A DNA stretch of 64,000 nucleotides. It comes from Areca catechu. Lineage: Eukaryota > Streptophyta > Magnoliopsida > Arecales > Arecaceae. Within the stretch, counting starts at the first letter, position 1. Every line of letters begins with the position of its first letter. Location: assembly GCA_021397845.1 (NCBI GenBank), contig CM038048.1:28704727-28768726 (forward strand), in the 5' to 3' direction. Position numbers and translations under genes: made by a program. Under the pieces are notes generated by a model. It was not told where the DNA came from, ran no database searches, and worked only from the letters and a program-made list of their open reading frames with translations. This document shows, in pieces, positions 35,203-47,524 of this stretch.

Positions 35203-37617
35203 TGATAGAAAAGTACCCTAAGAGCCCATCTTTATGAGGGCCTTTTTGTAAACTTCCAGCACATGTATGACATATTTTTCATATTAATAAAGGCATTTGA
35301 TTCATCATATACTGCTGTGTCATGTTTTTGTTGATTATGATGAACCCCATAGAGTAGGGCAATGGAATTAGGGTTATGATAAAATAACAGTGAGACCTAA
35401 TTTCTATAAACCCTAATCTAGAATGTTCCTAGTCATTAGACCATTGATTCGAGGATCGATGAATCCAGAAAGACTAGCTTATCCTATGTATGCTTAATTG
35501 ATGAGGGTGGTAGATCTCATAACCACTTGTGTAGAGATACTAATATAAGGATAAGGGTACTCATCAGGGTATGAGTACACTGGACTGACCCACATCGGGA
35601 CTATCTTATGGAAGTCTTAATACCTATCAAAAGATAGATCCTAGAGTAGAAGTTGTGCATGTGATCTTTAAACCTAAGGTCATCATGATTCCTTGTGCAC
35701 ACTAAGCCATACTTTGGTTCATACTCATCATGCCATTGCGACATGTACGGGGTGTTCTGTGTATGGTGGAAGGTGTACGAAGGATATGAGTGGACCTTTA
35801 AGGAATCGATCTTTCCTAGTAAGAGGAATTGTTATCCTATGCAATCTCTTCGATGAGTGACTCAAGGAGCCTTTGATCAAAGCAGGATGAGATTAGAATT
35901 GGTTTCTAAATAGTCATCAACTGAGTCCTCATGATTGAGATGAGATTCGATATGATTAAATGTTAGGTTTTGATATATATCCTTACCTATCACTTAATCA
36001 GGATAATGGGAGATCGAAAGATTGAATTGCATAGTAACTTACTAATGAAGGGTACTTTGGTAATTTCTATCAAATTTCTCATCTTCTAGGTTGGCATGAC
36101 ATATTGCTAGATGTCAAACTTGTCTTGTAGGCTTTCATGAATCAATTGATTTGGTTTCATGAGTTAATTCGATGTGTGATTCGAATTAGACAATTAGGTG
36201 AGCCAATTTGACCTAATTAGGTCAATCGAGTTCGATCGGATCAAATTGGCTCAATCCTAAACCTACTGCTGGCTAGATGTGGAACTTAATGGGTCACACA
36301 CATTAGGGAGTCAGCCTAGGAACTCAATTGACATTTAATTAGGGTCAAGGGATCCTAATTGGTTAGCTAGATTGCACACTAACATGTGTAGGCTGACCTA
36401 ATCTCCTAACCCAATTGAATTGGATCTAAAAGGTTGCTAAATGGACTAACCAATTTATGGGAGACCTAGATTAAGTTGAGTCCTAAGTAGGATGAATTTA
36501 TCAGATTTTATCTGATATTTTTTTGACATTTTATGTACCATATATGGAGAGTCCAAAAGGCATGGGACTCTTGACGCCTAAGTGACACCTCTGCATTCAA
36601 AAGGGTGCACAAGAACCAATTGACATCCTATCTGAAAACAAACTATATGGTTGGAAAGTAGACTTAATGCCCTTTCAAATGACACCCATATTTCATATAC
36701 TTTGACTAGGTCAAAGGTGTCATATGGCATAGAGAAATTGGTGCAAAGTGAAGAGTCATGTCACTTCACTTTGGCGCTAATTCAAGTAAGCAGAGTCCTA
36801 CTTTAAGTCCTTTTGAATCACCGATGCTTCTCATTCATAAGTCGCACCCCTTGGCTTTATTTTAACTGGTAATGCCAAGTGGCAAAGGGAGAAGTTGGAT
36901 AAAAAATTGAAGGGACTTGAGTTAGGCAGTTGGCGCATAAAGGGACATGGTGTTTCAAGATAAGACTCCTTCTTAGTGAAGGGTCTTATTTGATCTGTGT
37001 TTGGACAGATCAAAGGCTGATGAGAAGGCTTATCTGGCACCTCCCCCTCTCCTATAAATAGCCATCGGTATTTTTTTCGATGGGATCATATTTTTTTGGT
37101 TTCTTTCTTACACTCTTACATCTGTCCACCTTATCTCTTCCTTCCCTTGTTAGGACATAAGTCTTCCTTTAAGACAAGTCCACCATTTTAAGACAAGGGT
37201 TTAGGAAGAGAATTAGAAAGTGATAGAAAGAGAGAAAAGAGATTTTAGAGAGGGCTTAGAGTGCTCTACTAAAGGGCGAAGGTCTAAGCAAGGAAGGAGA
37301 GACTACCGAAGGAATAAAGTCCATCGGAAGAGTCCTAATTGATCAAGCAACCTACAAGGGAGAGGTTCCTAGGTTTGATTTTTGTGTGGATCACCATTGG
37401 AGGGCTTGCACTTGTGAGCCTCGTGGAAAGGATTGGATTTCAGTGATCCAGGTATGTTTTTTTGATTCCATTTAAGTTTCATTAATTGGTATTGCATAAG
37501 GGGTTCCTGGGAATTAGGGTTTTCTAGCCAAATAGGGTTTCATGCTTTGAATTTTTGTTTTTGAAATTCACTTTTGCATGCTGCATGATTCTCGGTGCCC
37601 TGGGAGAATTCCCATTA
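35203..37617 (+). repeat. 5' LTR of copia H
   Basis: 2,415 bp, begins TGATAGAAAAGTACCCTAAG. TATA box at 37053-37060. The final CATCA is CATTA here. Confidence 0.93.
37053..37060 (+). promoter_or_regulatory. TATA box of copia H 5' LTR
   Basis: TATAAATA in a CT-rich context, conserved in the 3' LTR at 53908-53915. Confidence 0.75.
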
Positions 37618-37618
37618 G

Positions 37619-37631
37619 TGGTATCAGAGCC
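37619..37631 (+). other. Primer-binding site, copia H
   Basis: TGGTATCAGAGCC, a perfect tRNA-iMet complement, one base after the LTR. Confidence 0.95.
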
Positions 37632-39009
37632 ATCCTTGTGGCATACCAGTTATGAACCATTTTTGGAGTTTTATTAAATTCCACTATCCAAGATGACCCG
37701 AACCCTGTCGTGTCGACCTGACCAATTCATATGCATGATTTAAGGTTTCTTTATGAAATGACATGATAATGCAATTGTATGAATTTTTGCATATTAGGGT
37801 AATATATTTAATTTCAATTTTTATAAAATGCATGATATTATGTCAAGTACGAAATTATGAATATTGATTAAACTAAGTAACTACTTTGGATTGGGTTAGT
37901 CACCATAGTCGTCCAGTCATAAAAGCCTAGTAAGGTTTAAAGGCCCTCTTTTCCCATTCAATGGGTCTTTTATGGCATGTAGGGATGTTGCTGTGGCCAT
38001 ATCCCATGAGAAAGTGAGGTGAAAGGTATTTTTATGTATCTATCATTCATGCCTTGATTTGCATATTAGCTATAATATGCTTGTTTAACATAACATGTTA
38101 TGTTATGATGTTATGTTATGATGATATGTTACATGTTTATATATGTTATAAGCATAGTAATCATGATAATTTAGAATGTATTTTGAAACCATCAAAAGCC
38201 CTCATCAAAATTATATTTAGTCATAGCAAAAAACTTAGTCATGATACAAAACCAATTAGTGTTTGATCAACCAATTGGTGTCTAGGCAAGTGGTTCTGGG
38301 AAGGTAAAGAGAATGAGGTTTTTAATTGGTTTCGTTGTCTGACTTGGCTAATTTAATTGGTGTCTAAGGAAAGCAATGGGGGGACCCCCTCACCACTCCC
38401 ACTCACCTGGCCAATTTGGTCACATCTAAACCCTATTTTGGTAATGCTGATTGGTTAAGTAAGCTATAATATGCCTTCCTTCATGCTAAGACAGATTCAT
38501 GTTAAGACTATAGTAGGTTTGTTGTGTGACACAAGGCCTACTATAGGATTTGACATGAAATTTGTCTTGGTGCACTTAGTGCTTTATGGCATGATTGGAG
38601 TTATTGCTTTGTTGTGTGACATAAGGGCAACAATGTTCAATCAAGGCTGTATGGAAATGAAGGGTTTGACTAAACTAAGACATTATAGTTTGTTGTGTGA
38701 CACAAGGCTATAAGTGTCTTAGAGGCAAAGATAATTGTTAAGAATTGAACTGGTTGCAATTGGAACGGTTGTCCTACCTTTGAACTCATTAGTGTTTATT
38801 GTGTGACACAAGGCACTAATGAGGGATCAGGATCTCAACCCCACTAAGTAAACCAGGAAGGTTTCTCGCTTACCATAGTTGAGGGTTATGATATTCGAAT
38901 AAAATAGTGGGAGATATAATTAGATATAAAGTCCTTATCTAGTTATGAATGTCATCATTGAGTGGTATGCTAATATTGTTCTTTAATTAAATATAGGACA
39001 TTTATTTTA
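37632..39009 (+). other. Untranslated leader of copia H
   Basis: 1.4 kb, no coding signal. Two AATTGGTGTCTA-G/A-G repeats lie at about 38270-38285 and 38354-38367. The distal part (38489-38823) holds four stem-loops, listed separately. Confidence 0.7.
38489..38823 (+). other. Four tandem stem-loops with a conserved loop in the copia H leader
   Basis: Loops of 19 nt (TTTGTTGTGTGACACAAGG and one-base variants) lie at 38518-38536, 38608-38626, 38689-38707 and 38795-38813. Each is closed by a different stem: 38508-38517 with 38537-38546 (10 of 10 pairs), 38601-38607 with 38627-38633 (6 of 7), 38675-38688 with 38708-38722 (14 pairs, one bulge), and 38785-38794 with 38814-38823 (10 of 10). Hairpin 1 has a further outer stem (38489-38501 with 38554-38567). 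The loop contains a near-palindrome (TTGTGTGACACAA). Position upstream of gag fits an RNA packaging or dimerisation signal; that role is inferred. Confidence 0.75.
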
Positions 39010-39995
39010 ATGGTTTTAAACTTATCACTGAGAGGCATCTTAGATGCCATGGCTTTAAACTTATCACTAAGAGGCATCTTGGATGCCAACAAGTTAACCG
39101 GTTCAAATTATGTGGACTGGTTGAGGAACTTGAGGATTATTTTAACTCAGGAAAAGCTTTCATATATACTTGATTCTCCGGATCCAGTGGTGATTGGAGA
39201 GGATGCATCAGAGGAGGAAATAGCCATACACAGAATGTGGCAAAATGACAGTACAACTGTCAGGTGCATCATGTTGGCCTCGATGAGCAATGAGTTCCTA
39301 AGGCAACATGAAGGTATGGAACCTCAGTCCATATTGCTTAATCTAAAAGAGCTTTATGGAGAGCAAAGTAAGGCTGCTCGATATGAGATATCGAAGCAGT
39401 TATTTCATGCATGGATGAGTGAGGGTTCACCTGTGCAAACCCAGTGCTGAAAATGACTGACTTGATCACTCGATTAGGTCAACTAGGGTTTGTCATGGAC
39501 GGTGAACTCAATCAGGACTTGATCTTGCAGTCACTCCCAGATTTCTTCTCTCAGTTTATTCTTAACTACCATATGAACAAACTGAATACTTCATTACTAG
39601 AGCTGCTTAACGTGCTTAAGACAACTAAGAGCCACTCTAAAAAAGATAAGGCTCAGGTGCTTCTTGTTGATAGAAAGAAGAAAGCAATGAAGAAGGGTAT
39701 GAAGAGAAAATTCAATCCTAAGAAGAGCATCCAGAAGAAGAATAAGAAAGTTAAGAAGGCTGATGGAGCCTGTTTCCATCACGGCAAGACTGGGCATTGG
39801 AAGATGAACTGCAAGGTTTACCTTGCAAATGTTAAGCAAGATGCAAGTGGTGCATCTAAAGGTCTGTACATGATACAAACTAATTTATCATTGAGTGCTT
39901 CCATTTTTAATTCATGGGTATTGGATATCGCATGTGGATCTCACATATGCAATTCATTACATGGACTCCACAAAATTAGAAGCCTAAGGAGATAA
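39010..39995 (+). pseudogene. Copia H gag and protease start
   Basis: Two frames overlap with a frameshift near 39440. Frame 1 (39010-39450) begins with a 39-bp tandem duplication, so M-(V/A)-L-N-L-S-L-R-G-I-L-D-A occurs twice; then N-K-L-T-G-S-N-Y-V-D-W-L-R-N-L, the usual N-terminus of this copia gag type. Frame 2 (39444-39995) continues the gag, with a Lys-rich stretch and a CCHC-like knuckle C-F-H-H-G-K-T-G-H-W-K-M-N-C, in which the second Cys is His. It ends in W-V-L-D-I-A-C-G-S-H-I-C, where the protease D-T-G triad is D-I-A. Both changes should abolish zinc binding and protease activity. Confidence 0.9.
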
Positions 39996-40820
39996 TGACA
40001 ATGTCACATATCTCTGGCACTACTGATTGGGTCATATCAGTGAGTCAAATATAAACAAGTTAGTCAAAGATAATTACTTTGACTCTGATGATTTCCAATC
40101 ATTAGGAACTTGTAAATCTGTCTCAAAGGAAAAATGACCAAGTCTCCGTTCACTAGACATGGAGAGAGGGCAACTAAATTGTTCGGTCTAATACATACTG
40201 ATGTATGTGGACCTATGTCAACTCAGGCCAGAGGAGGATATTCTTATTTCATCACTTTTATTGATGATTTATCAAGGTTCGGTCATGTGTATCTTTTGAA
40301 ACACAAGTCCGAAGCCTTTGATAAGTTTAAAGAATATCAGAGTATGGTTGAAAAACAAACTAGATTTAGTGTTAAAACTCTTCGGTCTGATCGAGGAGAT
40401 GAATACCTATCTGGTGAGTTTCTGAACCATCTCAAGGACAAAGGAATTATATCTAAATGGACCCCTCCTTATACACTCCAATTAAATGGAGTGGCAAAAA
40501 GGAGAAATCGTACCTTATTAGACATGGTGAGGTCGATGATGAGCTTCACAGATCTTCTTACTTTCTTCTAGGGACATGCCCTAGATACTGCTGCATACAT
40601 ATTAAACAAGATTCCATCTAAATCAGTGAATAGTACTCCATATGAATTATGGAATGTCAAAAGACCAAATCTTAAGTATTTGAAGATTTGGGGTTGCCAT
40701 GCTTATGTCAAGAATACCTTTGGACATAAGCTAAGTGCAAGGGCTGATAAATGCAGGTTTGTTGGTTATTCAAAAAGGGTGTTAGATATCTCTTTTATAA
40801 TGCTGCTGAACAAAAAATAA
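39996..40820 (+). pseudogene. Copia H integrase
   Basis: 40005-40133 encodes the pre-integrase zinc region (L-W-H-Y-x-L-G-H-I) with two stops. 40134-40571 encodes the core: H-T-D-V-C-G-P (first Asp), R-S-D-R-G-D-E-Y (second Asp), and N-G-V-A-K-R-R-N-R, where Lys occupies the catalytic Glu position exactly 35 residues after the second Asp. A stop at 40569-40571 is followed by 40626-40820, the C-terminal part (S-T-P-Y-E-L-W, L-K-I-W-G-C-H-A-Y-V, F-V-G-Y-S). The enzyme would insert copia DNA; this copy cannot be active. Confidence 0.9.
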
Positions 40821-41420
40821 TTGTCAATAGGCATGCTACATTCTTGGAACAAGAGTTTATCCAAGAAGGATGTAGTGATTCTTCACTTGAGTTATGTGAA
40901 GAATAGAATCAACAAACCAGTGAGCCTTCAAGAGAAGTTCCTCAAGCAGAGGTTCTTGTGGATCAAGAACAACCACAATACACACTTCCTCTCTGAAGGT
41001 CGAAGAGGGTGCGGGGAGCACCTCTCAGATATGGTTTTGTCATCGGAGATGACAATGAAGCCAGTATCATACAGGATGATGATCATATGACCTATTCGGA
41101 AGCTGTCAAGAGTATAGACTCTGACAAGTGGCTTGGCACCATGAAATCTGAAATGGACTCCATGTATTCCAATCAGGTTTTGACTTTGGTAGATCCACCT
41201 GAAGGAATTAACCCAATAGGGTGTAAATGTGTCTTCAAGAAGAAGATTGGAGCAGATGGTCAAGTTGAGACCTACAAGGCTAGACTGGTAGTAAAAGGTT
41301 TCAGACAAAAACATGGTGTAGACTATGACGAAACCTTTTCACCAGTAGCCATGCTTAAGTTCATTCGGATACTGCTTGCTATAGCAGCATACCATGACTA
41401 TGAGATATGGCAGATGGATG
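40821..41420 (+). pseudogene. Copia H reverse transcriptase, N-terminal part
   Basis: 40821-41008 is an out-of-frame, decayed integrase-RT linker. 41009-41420 encodes M-T-Y-S-E-A-V, K-W-L-G-T-M-K-S-E-M-D-S-M, K-A-R-L-V-V-K-G-F-R-Q-K-H-G-V-D-Y-D-E-T-F-S-P-V and ends within Q-M-D at the LARD insertion point (target GGATG, 41416-41420). The frame resumes at 50802. Confidence 0.92.
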
Positions 41421-43893
41421 TGTTGCCGCCTAGATCACCATGGCCTGCAGCTTCTTACATGGCCCAGGTGAGTGGACTCCCTGCCAGCGTCACCGGGCTC
41501 GTCGATGGGAGACGATTAAGGGAAACATAGTCGTAGTTGTAGGGATGAAGGGGCTTGATGCTGTGTTGTGGTCTTCCTGTGGGCCTCTCCAGTGGGAGAA
41601 ATCTTTACCGTATCGTCCCTCTGTCGGGCGGACCTACAAAATCAGAAAGACCTGTACCGGGAATTCTGGCTAAGGCACTCCGACGATCAAGTCAGTAGGA
41701 CGATCAAAGGAAATAAGAGATCTCTGAGGCCGAGAGCTTGGGGGACTCTTTGCTGCCAGAGGGTGATAATGTAAGAATGAAGAGAGTGAGTTGTCTCTTT
41801 CTTACCTCCCCTTACCTCTATGCCCATTTTTGTGTAGACGAATGGCTCCTGGGGAGGCGTGCTGGTCTTGATATAGACTTGTCATGTTGGGATAGCCTGT
41901 GAGGCCATGATGGGTTGGTGAACCTTCTTCTTCTGGGTGGTTCAGGAAGTTGGTGCAGGGGTACAGTACCTTGGGCATGTCACCATTCACTAGTTAGCAT
42001 AAATAGTAGCTTAGGAAACTTAAATGCAAACCTTCCATGCAGACGGCGTGTCAGGCGGCGTGCCATAGGGTCCACGTGGAGGGGGATCCTTGGAAAGAGC
42101 GCCGGGGCCATGTGGATGGGCCCCTCAGGAAACGTGTTGGGCCCACGCAGATGAGACCGAACTGTGCGGTGTACTCGATGATCGAGCTGGGCTGAGATGC
42201 TACTCTAGGTTGCCATGCAGGTACGTGGACCGATGGAGGGCCCGTGGGGTCCTCTACGCATGCTGATCAAGACGAGGTGCAAGACCACATGCACGTGGAT
42301 GCGAACCCACATGCTGCGGATGCACACGCTGCTCCTAGTCGAAACCAGACTATGGGAGAGAGGAGCTTGATTGCGGGCGTGCTGGGGTGCGGAGCAGGTG
42401 CGGACAGAACTGGGCACCACGCGGGCGTGCTGAACATGGCACCATGCGGGCGCACTGAACTGGGCATGCGGGGGCGTGCCAAACTGGGCGCTATGCACGG
42501 GCAGAGCCAGGTGAAGCCGGGCGTGCCGCGAGCATGCAGGCCAGAGCCGGAGGAGTCGGTCCCAGGCACGATGCTACCGAGTTGGGGTCCTACCGGGCTG
42601 AGGTGTGGGCATGCCAGGCGGGCATGCCGCGGTGCCGAGCTGGGGGAGCCGGTCCTGGGCACGATGGTGCTATTCTCTCGCAGGTGGACAAACGGAGCAA
42701 CGCGCGGGGGTGCACTGCCATGGGCATCCCGCGCCGGGCTCGGAGGTAATGAACTGGACGCGGGCGGAGCTGGGGGCGTGCCGGCGAGGTCGGACGAGCC
42801 GGGGCTCGGGGGTGCACTACCCTGGGCCTCCAGCGCCGGGCTCGAAGGCGTCAAACCGGATGCGAGAGGAGCTAGGGGCGCGCCGGCGAGGTTGGACGAG
42901 CCGGGGCTCGGGGGTGCGCTGCCCTGGGCGTCCTGCACCAGGCTCGTAGGTGTCGAGCTAGGCGCGGGCAGAGCTGGGGGCATGCCGGCGAGGTCAGATG
43001 AGCTGGGCTCCTCCCCTGCTGCTGGAGCGCGAGCCAATGGAGCCAGCGAGGACGGAGCCGGTAGAGTAGCGTGGGGGTGCCAGACCATGGGGGGTCCCAC
43101 CGGGTTGAGCTAGAGCTGGGCGAGACACCGCGCGGAGCGGTCCTGGGGTGCAGGCGAGGTTGGGCGGAGCCATGCTACCGATTAGCTGGCCAGGGCGGTG
43201 GCGAGCTTAGGCTGGTCTTCATGCTGTGGGTGAGATTGGGCAGAGCCGGAGGAGCTGGAGCTCGGAGATGCGGCCTTCGGTGGGCGAGCTGGGCACCAGC
43301 TTTGGCGGAAGCCTCCTGCAAGCCTCCCACAAGTGAACTGGGTGCCGGCTTAGGTGGAAGCCGGAGGGGGGTTCGCTCACCGGAGAACCGCCGGGAGGCG
43401 CCGATGGAGTCACGCGGGACCACCGACCTGTCGCAGGGGGCATGCCATGCAGGCGATGTCGGGCAGAGTGGAGCCGTGGATGCCACGTTTGAAGGGATGC
43501 AGTACCTTGGCACGCGCACAGTACCTTGGCGCGTGCACGGTACCTTGGTATGGGCATGCTGTGCTGTGTTGGGCAGGAGCATGCGGAGGCACTGATCTGG
43601 GCACGGCTTCTCCCTGACGATGCTAGGGCCGGGCGAAGTGGAGCCAGGCCGATCCAGAGAGCTTCGTAGGCCGAAGTTGGCTACTCCTCATGCCTGGCTA
43701 GGCTCCAGGCTAGGCTGCCGAGCTACCGACCTGGTCGAGGTGCCAGCCCGGCCGAGCTGGGCTCCAAGCATGGTCGAAGTGGGCCGACCGAGGTGCCGAC
43801 CTGGCCGGGCCCATGTATGCCTGAAGTGGACTAGTTTCTTCAAGTGGATCCATCATTATGTATGGGCCGAATGGGTTAGTCACCACTGTAACA
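41421..43893 (-). repeat. 3' LTR of the LARD
   Basis: 2,473 bp, TG...CA. Includes three tandem 102-bp units (42706-43011) and a small GTACCTTGG repeat (43502-43548). The long open frames here in several phases reflect high GC and lack of AT-rich stop codons. Confidence 0.92.
42706..43011. repeat. 102-bp tandem repeat, three units, in the left LARD LTR
   Basis: GGGGGTGC(A/G)CT anchors at 42706, 42808 and 42910. The period is divisible by three, so frames stay open across the array. The right LTR has the same array, with anchors at 49595, 49697 and 49799. Confidence 0.9.
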
Positions 43894-44269
43894 GATGCCC
43901 CCACTCCCTGAGTCCAAGGCATTACTTCTCCTCGTTTTAGATGAAGGGAGTAGTTTTTTACCCATTCGGCTCTATGTCATAGCATGCCTGCAAAACAAAA
44001 AATAGGAGGTGGTGTTTTTGAAGCTTACTTGCCCGTAAGTACCTTGACTGAAGGTTAGTTGCATCATGATGGTGCTATCACTTCAGTAGGACTCCTCTTT
44101 GATCGAGAAGCCATTGCCACAGAGGAAAAAATGGGTGAGGCGCACAACCTGGGTGCACACATGTATGACCGGGCACATGGTTGGTCTCAGAGCATTCTTT
44201 AAAGCTTTTGATGAGGCTTTTGGCGTGGGACTTTCATCATTTCCCATTTTAAGGTCTAGTATCTTTGGC

Positions 44270-44440
44270 TTTAGAGTACCAAAGTTTCCGGTCTTTAGGT
44301 GCCGGGGTTTCCGGTCTTTAGCTGCCGGGGTTTCCGGGCTTTAAATGCCATTGTGTCCGGTCTTTAAGTGCCGGGGAGCCCGGTCTTTAGATGCCGGGGT
44401 GTCCGATCTTTAGGCACTGGGCTGTCCGGTCTTTCTTTAC
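44270..44440. repeat. About 22-26-bp tandem repeat in the LARD interior
   Basis: Seven or so units of the type CCGGTCTTTAGGTGCCGGGG, with one variant reading CCGATCTTTAGGCACTGGG. Confidence 0.85.
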
Positions 44441-47400
44441 AAAACTCGGAGTTGGGCAGATGAGCTCTTGTAATGATGAAGAGCAAAGTTGCACCAAAGG
44501 GTAACTTTAATTGTTGGGGAGAGATTCTTACATCCTTCGTGAGGTGGCAAAGCCACTCGTTTAACATGCTAGGAGGCAAGCCGCAGATGTTTGGACCCCT
44601 AGAGCTACCCATGGATACCTCCGGATGATAGGTGCGGGGCTCAGTGAAGAGGCTGGCTTCAGCTTAGCTGGATCAAGGGGCATGAATTCAGCTCGGCTTA
44701 ATTTGAGCTCAGCTCGGCTGAACTGAGGAGCTTGACTTCAGCTCGGCTGAACCAAAGGGGCATGACTTTAGCTCGGCCTTATTTGAACTCAGCTCAGATG
44801 AACTAAGGAGCTTGATTTCAGCTCGACTTCATTTGGGTTCAGCTTGGCTGAATAGAAGAGCTTGACCTTAGCCCTTAACTTTGCCAGACTTGGAATCAGA
44901 CGGATGAGTTCCTATGTTGGTGAAGAACAAAGTTTGCACCAGAGAGGAACTTAACTATTGAGGAGGATTCTTACCTCTTTCTTGAGATGGTAGAGCCACT
45001 GGTTCTCCATGCTAGGAGGCGAGCCATGAACGGTTGATCCTCTAGAGTTTTCCACGGACATCTCCGGACTTTGAGCACAGTAAATGCCAAACTGTGAGTC
45101 TTTTCGGTAGATGGCGGGATTTCTTGGAGTCTCCACGGACATCTCCGAACTGTGAGTAAGGCAAGAGCTGAGCTAAGAGTCATGTGGTAGATGCGGGGCT
45201 CAGTAGGCCCTTGACTTCAGCTCGGCCAAGTTGAGGAGCTTGATTTCAGCTCGGCTTCATTTGAGTTCGCCGGACTCCTTCATGGGATGGTAGAGCTGCT
45301 GGTTTGCCATGCTAGGAGGTGAGTCATGAATGGTTGGAGCTCCAGAGCTTCCCATGGACATCTCCGAACTTTGAACACAGCAAATGCCAAACTGTCAGTT
45401 TTCTCGGTAGATGGCGGGACTTCTTGGAGTCTCCGCGGACATCTCCAGACTGTGAGTAAGGCAAGAGCTAAGTTGAAAGTCATGCGGTAGATGTGGGGCT
45501 TAGTGAGGAGCTGCAGCTCAGCTTTATTGAGTTCAACTCGGCTACACTGAGGAGATTGACTTCAGCTCTTTACTCCGTCGGACTTGGAGTCGAACGGGGG
45601 AGTTCCTGCATTGGTGAAGAGCAAAGCTACACCAGAAAGGAACCTTGGTCATTGAGGAGGGACTCTTACCTCTTTCATGGGATGGTAAAGCTGCTGGTGC
45701 ATGCACAGATATCTCCTACTCCAGCCGGTGGAGGTGCAGTCACCGCAAGCTTCCACGGTGGTTGGCATTGTGCATTCTAGTGGACTGTGTGGAGGGGCAG
45801 GATCACCCTTTTCATCACGTTTGCATGGAGTGGAGGACAAGAACCACACCCCATAGTCTTGCACGGTGTGTGAGAAGTGACTAGACCTTCACAACTTCCT
45901 CCTTTTGGGAATCGTGCTTCGTTCGTTGCCTTCCCCAGCCATAGTGGGGGTTAGTCTTCCTCATCTCCAACAGGAGTGTGATCTCAGTAGGGAGCTGGGT
46001 CTCATCAAAGAGCTTGACTTTGGCGAGGAACTCGGCTTCATTAGGGAGCTGGGCCTCAGCTTTGTCTCATTGAGAAGCTTGATCGACATCTGTCTTAAAC
46101 ACAAAACTTCGGAAGCTTCTTGGCCTTGGTGGTCCCTTGGCCGGAGATCTGAGCTCCGATCTTGGGCTGGCATCCTAGAGCTGGGCTCGGTGACATCGAC
46201 GACTGAGAGCTGCATGGCTAGAATGGTTGGTGCTGAAAGTCTGAGCTTTGGACCTTGATGCTTCGGAGCTGGGCTTGGAGCTCTGGTGCTGGAAATCTGA
46301 GTTCCGGACCTTGGTGTCTTAGAGCTGGGCTCGAAGAGTTGAGTGCCTGGGGGCTTCCCAGGTCCTTTACCGGGGAGCTGGGCTCGCCGGTGCCGGAGGG
46401 TCATCCGGTCTTTGGTGCCGGAGGGTCATTCGGTCTTCGATGCCGGGGAGCTAGGCTCGCTGGTGCTTGGGGGCTTTTCAGGTCTTTGAGCCAGAGGACT
46501 TTTCTCTGGGCTTTGATTGGCGACGATACTGCCCAGCCCAGGGGACCAAAGCTCGGAGGGGCGCCTCGTGGCAGAGGAGGCTGAGCTCGACTCCTAACCA
46601 CAGGGCCCGATCTCAAGGGGTTCGCCTTGGGTGGAAGTTCGTGCTCGGCTCTGGCCTAGGCATCCTGGGCTTACGGGAGCTGACCTGGCAGAGGACGGTG
46701 CCCAGCTTCAGCTGGCCCCATTTTGCTGGGCTCAGGGACATGGTGGCCGGAGGACTGGTCTCTGGGACTTGATGTTCCGAGGTCGTGCTTCATGAATTGT
46801 CGTCTTGGAGCTGGGCTCGAAGATGGTGATAGCTGAGGCGATTCCCTTGGTCAAAGATCTGAGCTCCGGTCTTGGGCAGACATCCTGAAGCTGGGCTCAG
46901 GGACGTGAGAACTTGATGATATGAGGACACGGCTCAGAGGATGTCGCCTCGAAGCTTGGCTCAGAGATGTTGAGTTCCTGGGGGCTTCCGAGGTCCTTCG
47001 TCGGGGAGCTGGGCTTGTCGGTGCCGGAGGGTCATCCGGTCTTTGATGCTGGGGAGCTAGGCTAGCCAGTGCCAGAGGGTGATCCGATCTTTGTGCTGGA
47101 GGGTCGTGGGATCCGGTCTTTGTTGCTGGGGAGCTAGGCTCGCCGGTTCCTGGGGGCTTCCCAGGTGTTCATGTCGGAGGACTTTTCTATGGGTTTTGTT
47201 GCCGAGGAGCTAGGCTCGCCAGTGCCTGGGGGCTTCCCAGGTCTTGGAGAGGTTCAACCTGGTGGAGGGCATCGACGGCCCAGCACCAACTCAGGTGGCT
47301 CTAGCCTTCGAAGGGCTCGCCCTGGAGGAGGAGGACTGGGCTCCGGCCTGGGCATTCTAAGCTTACGGGAGCTTTTCCTGTAAAACTGAAATGCAGTTTT

Positions 47401-47524
47401 TTATTTCATAAAGGTGGCGGAGAAGGAGTTACCTGTTGAATTCCGGTTACATGAATAAACAAAGATATATTTCTTCTTTGTGCAGGCCAGAATTAGGTTC
47501 GTCGATCGCCATCTTGGAAGAGAG

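Noticed and set aside
38054..38266. 70-codon frame in the copia H leader
   Set aside because: AT-rich chance frame without motif; the region is an untranslated leader.
42244..43113. 289-codon plus-strand open frame, with a 277-codon frame on the opposite strand
   Set aside because: Both lie in the GC-rich LARD LTR, in overlapping frames on both strands, built on 102-bp repeats; the partner LTR breaks them. No domain is recognised.
43071..43617. Several 87-174-codon frames
   Set aside because: Same LTR, GC-driven and frame-shadowing; not kept between the two LTR copies.
43894..43925. Plus-strand reading of GATGCCCCCACTCCC as a primer-binding site of the LARD
   Set aside because: It does not begin with TGG. 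The reverse complement is a good polypurine tract and a TGG-starting PBS lies at the other LTR, so the element is in minus orientation.
45905..46772. Frames of 101-147 codons on both strands in the LARD interior
   Set aside because: Repetitive Leu/Ser/Gly or Pro/Ser/Arg readings of duplicated blocks without a motif.
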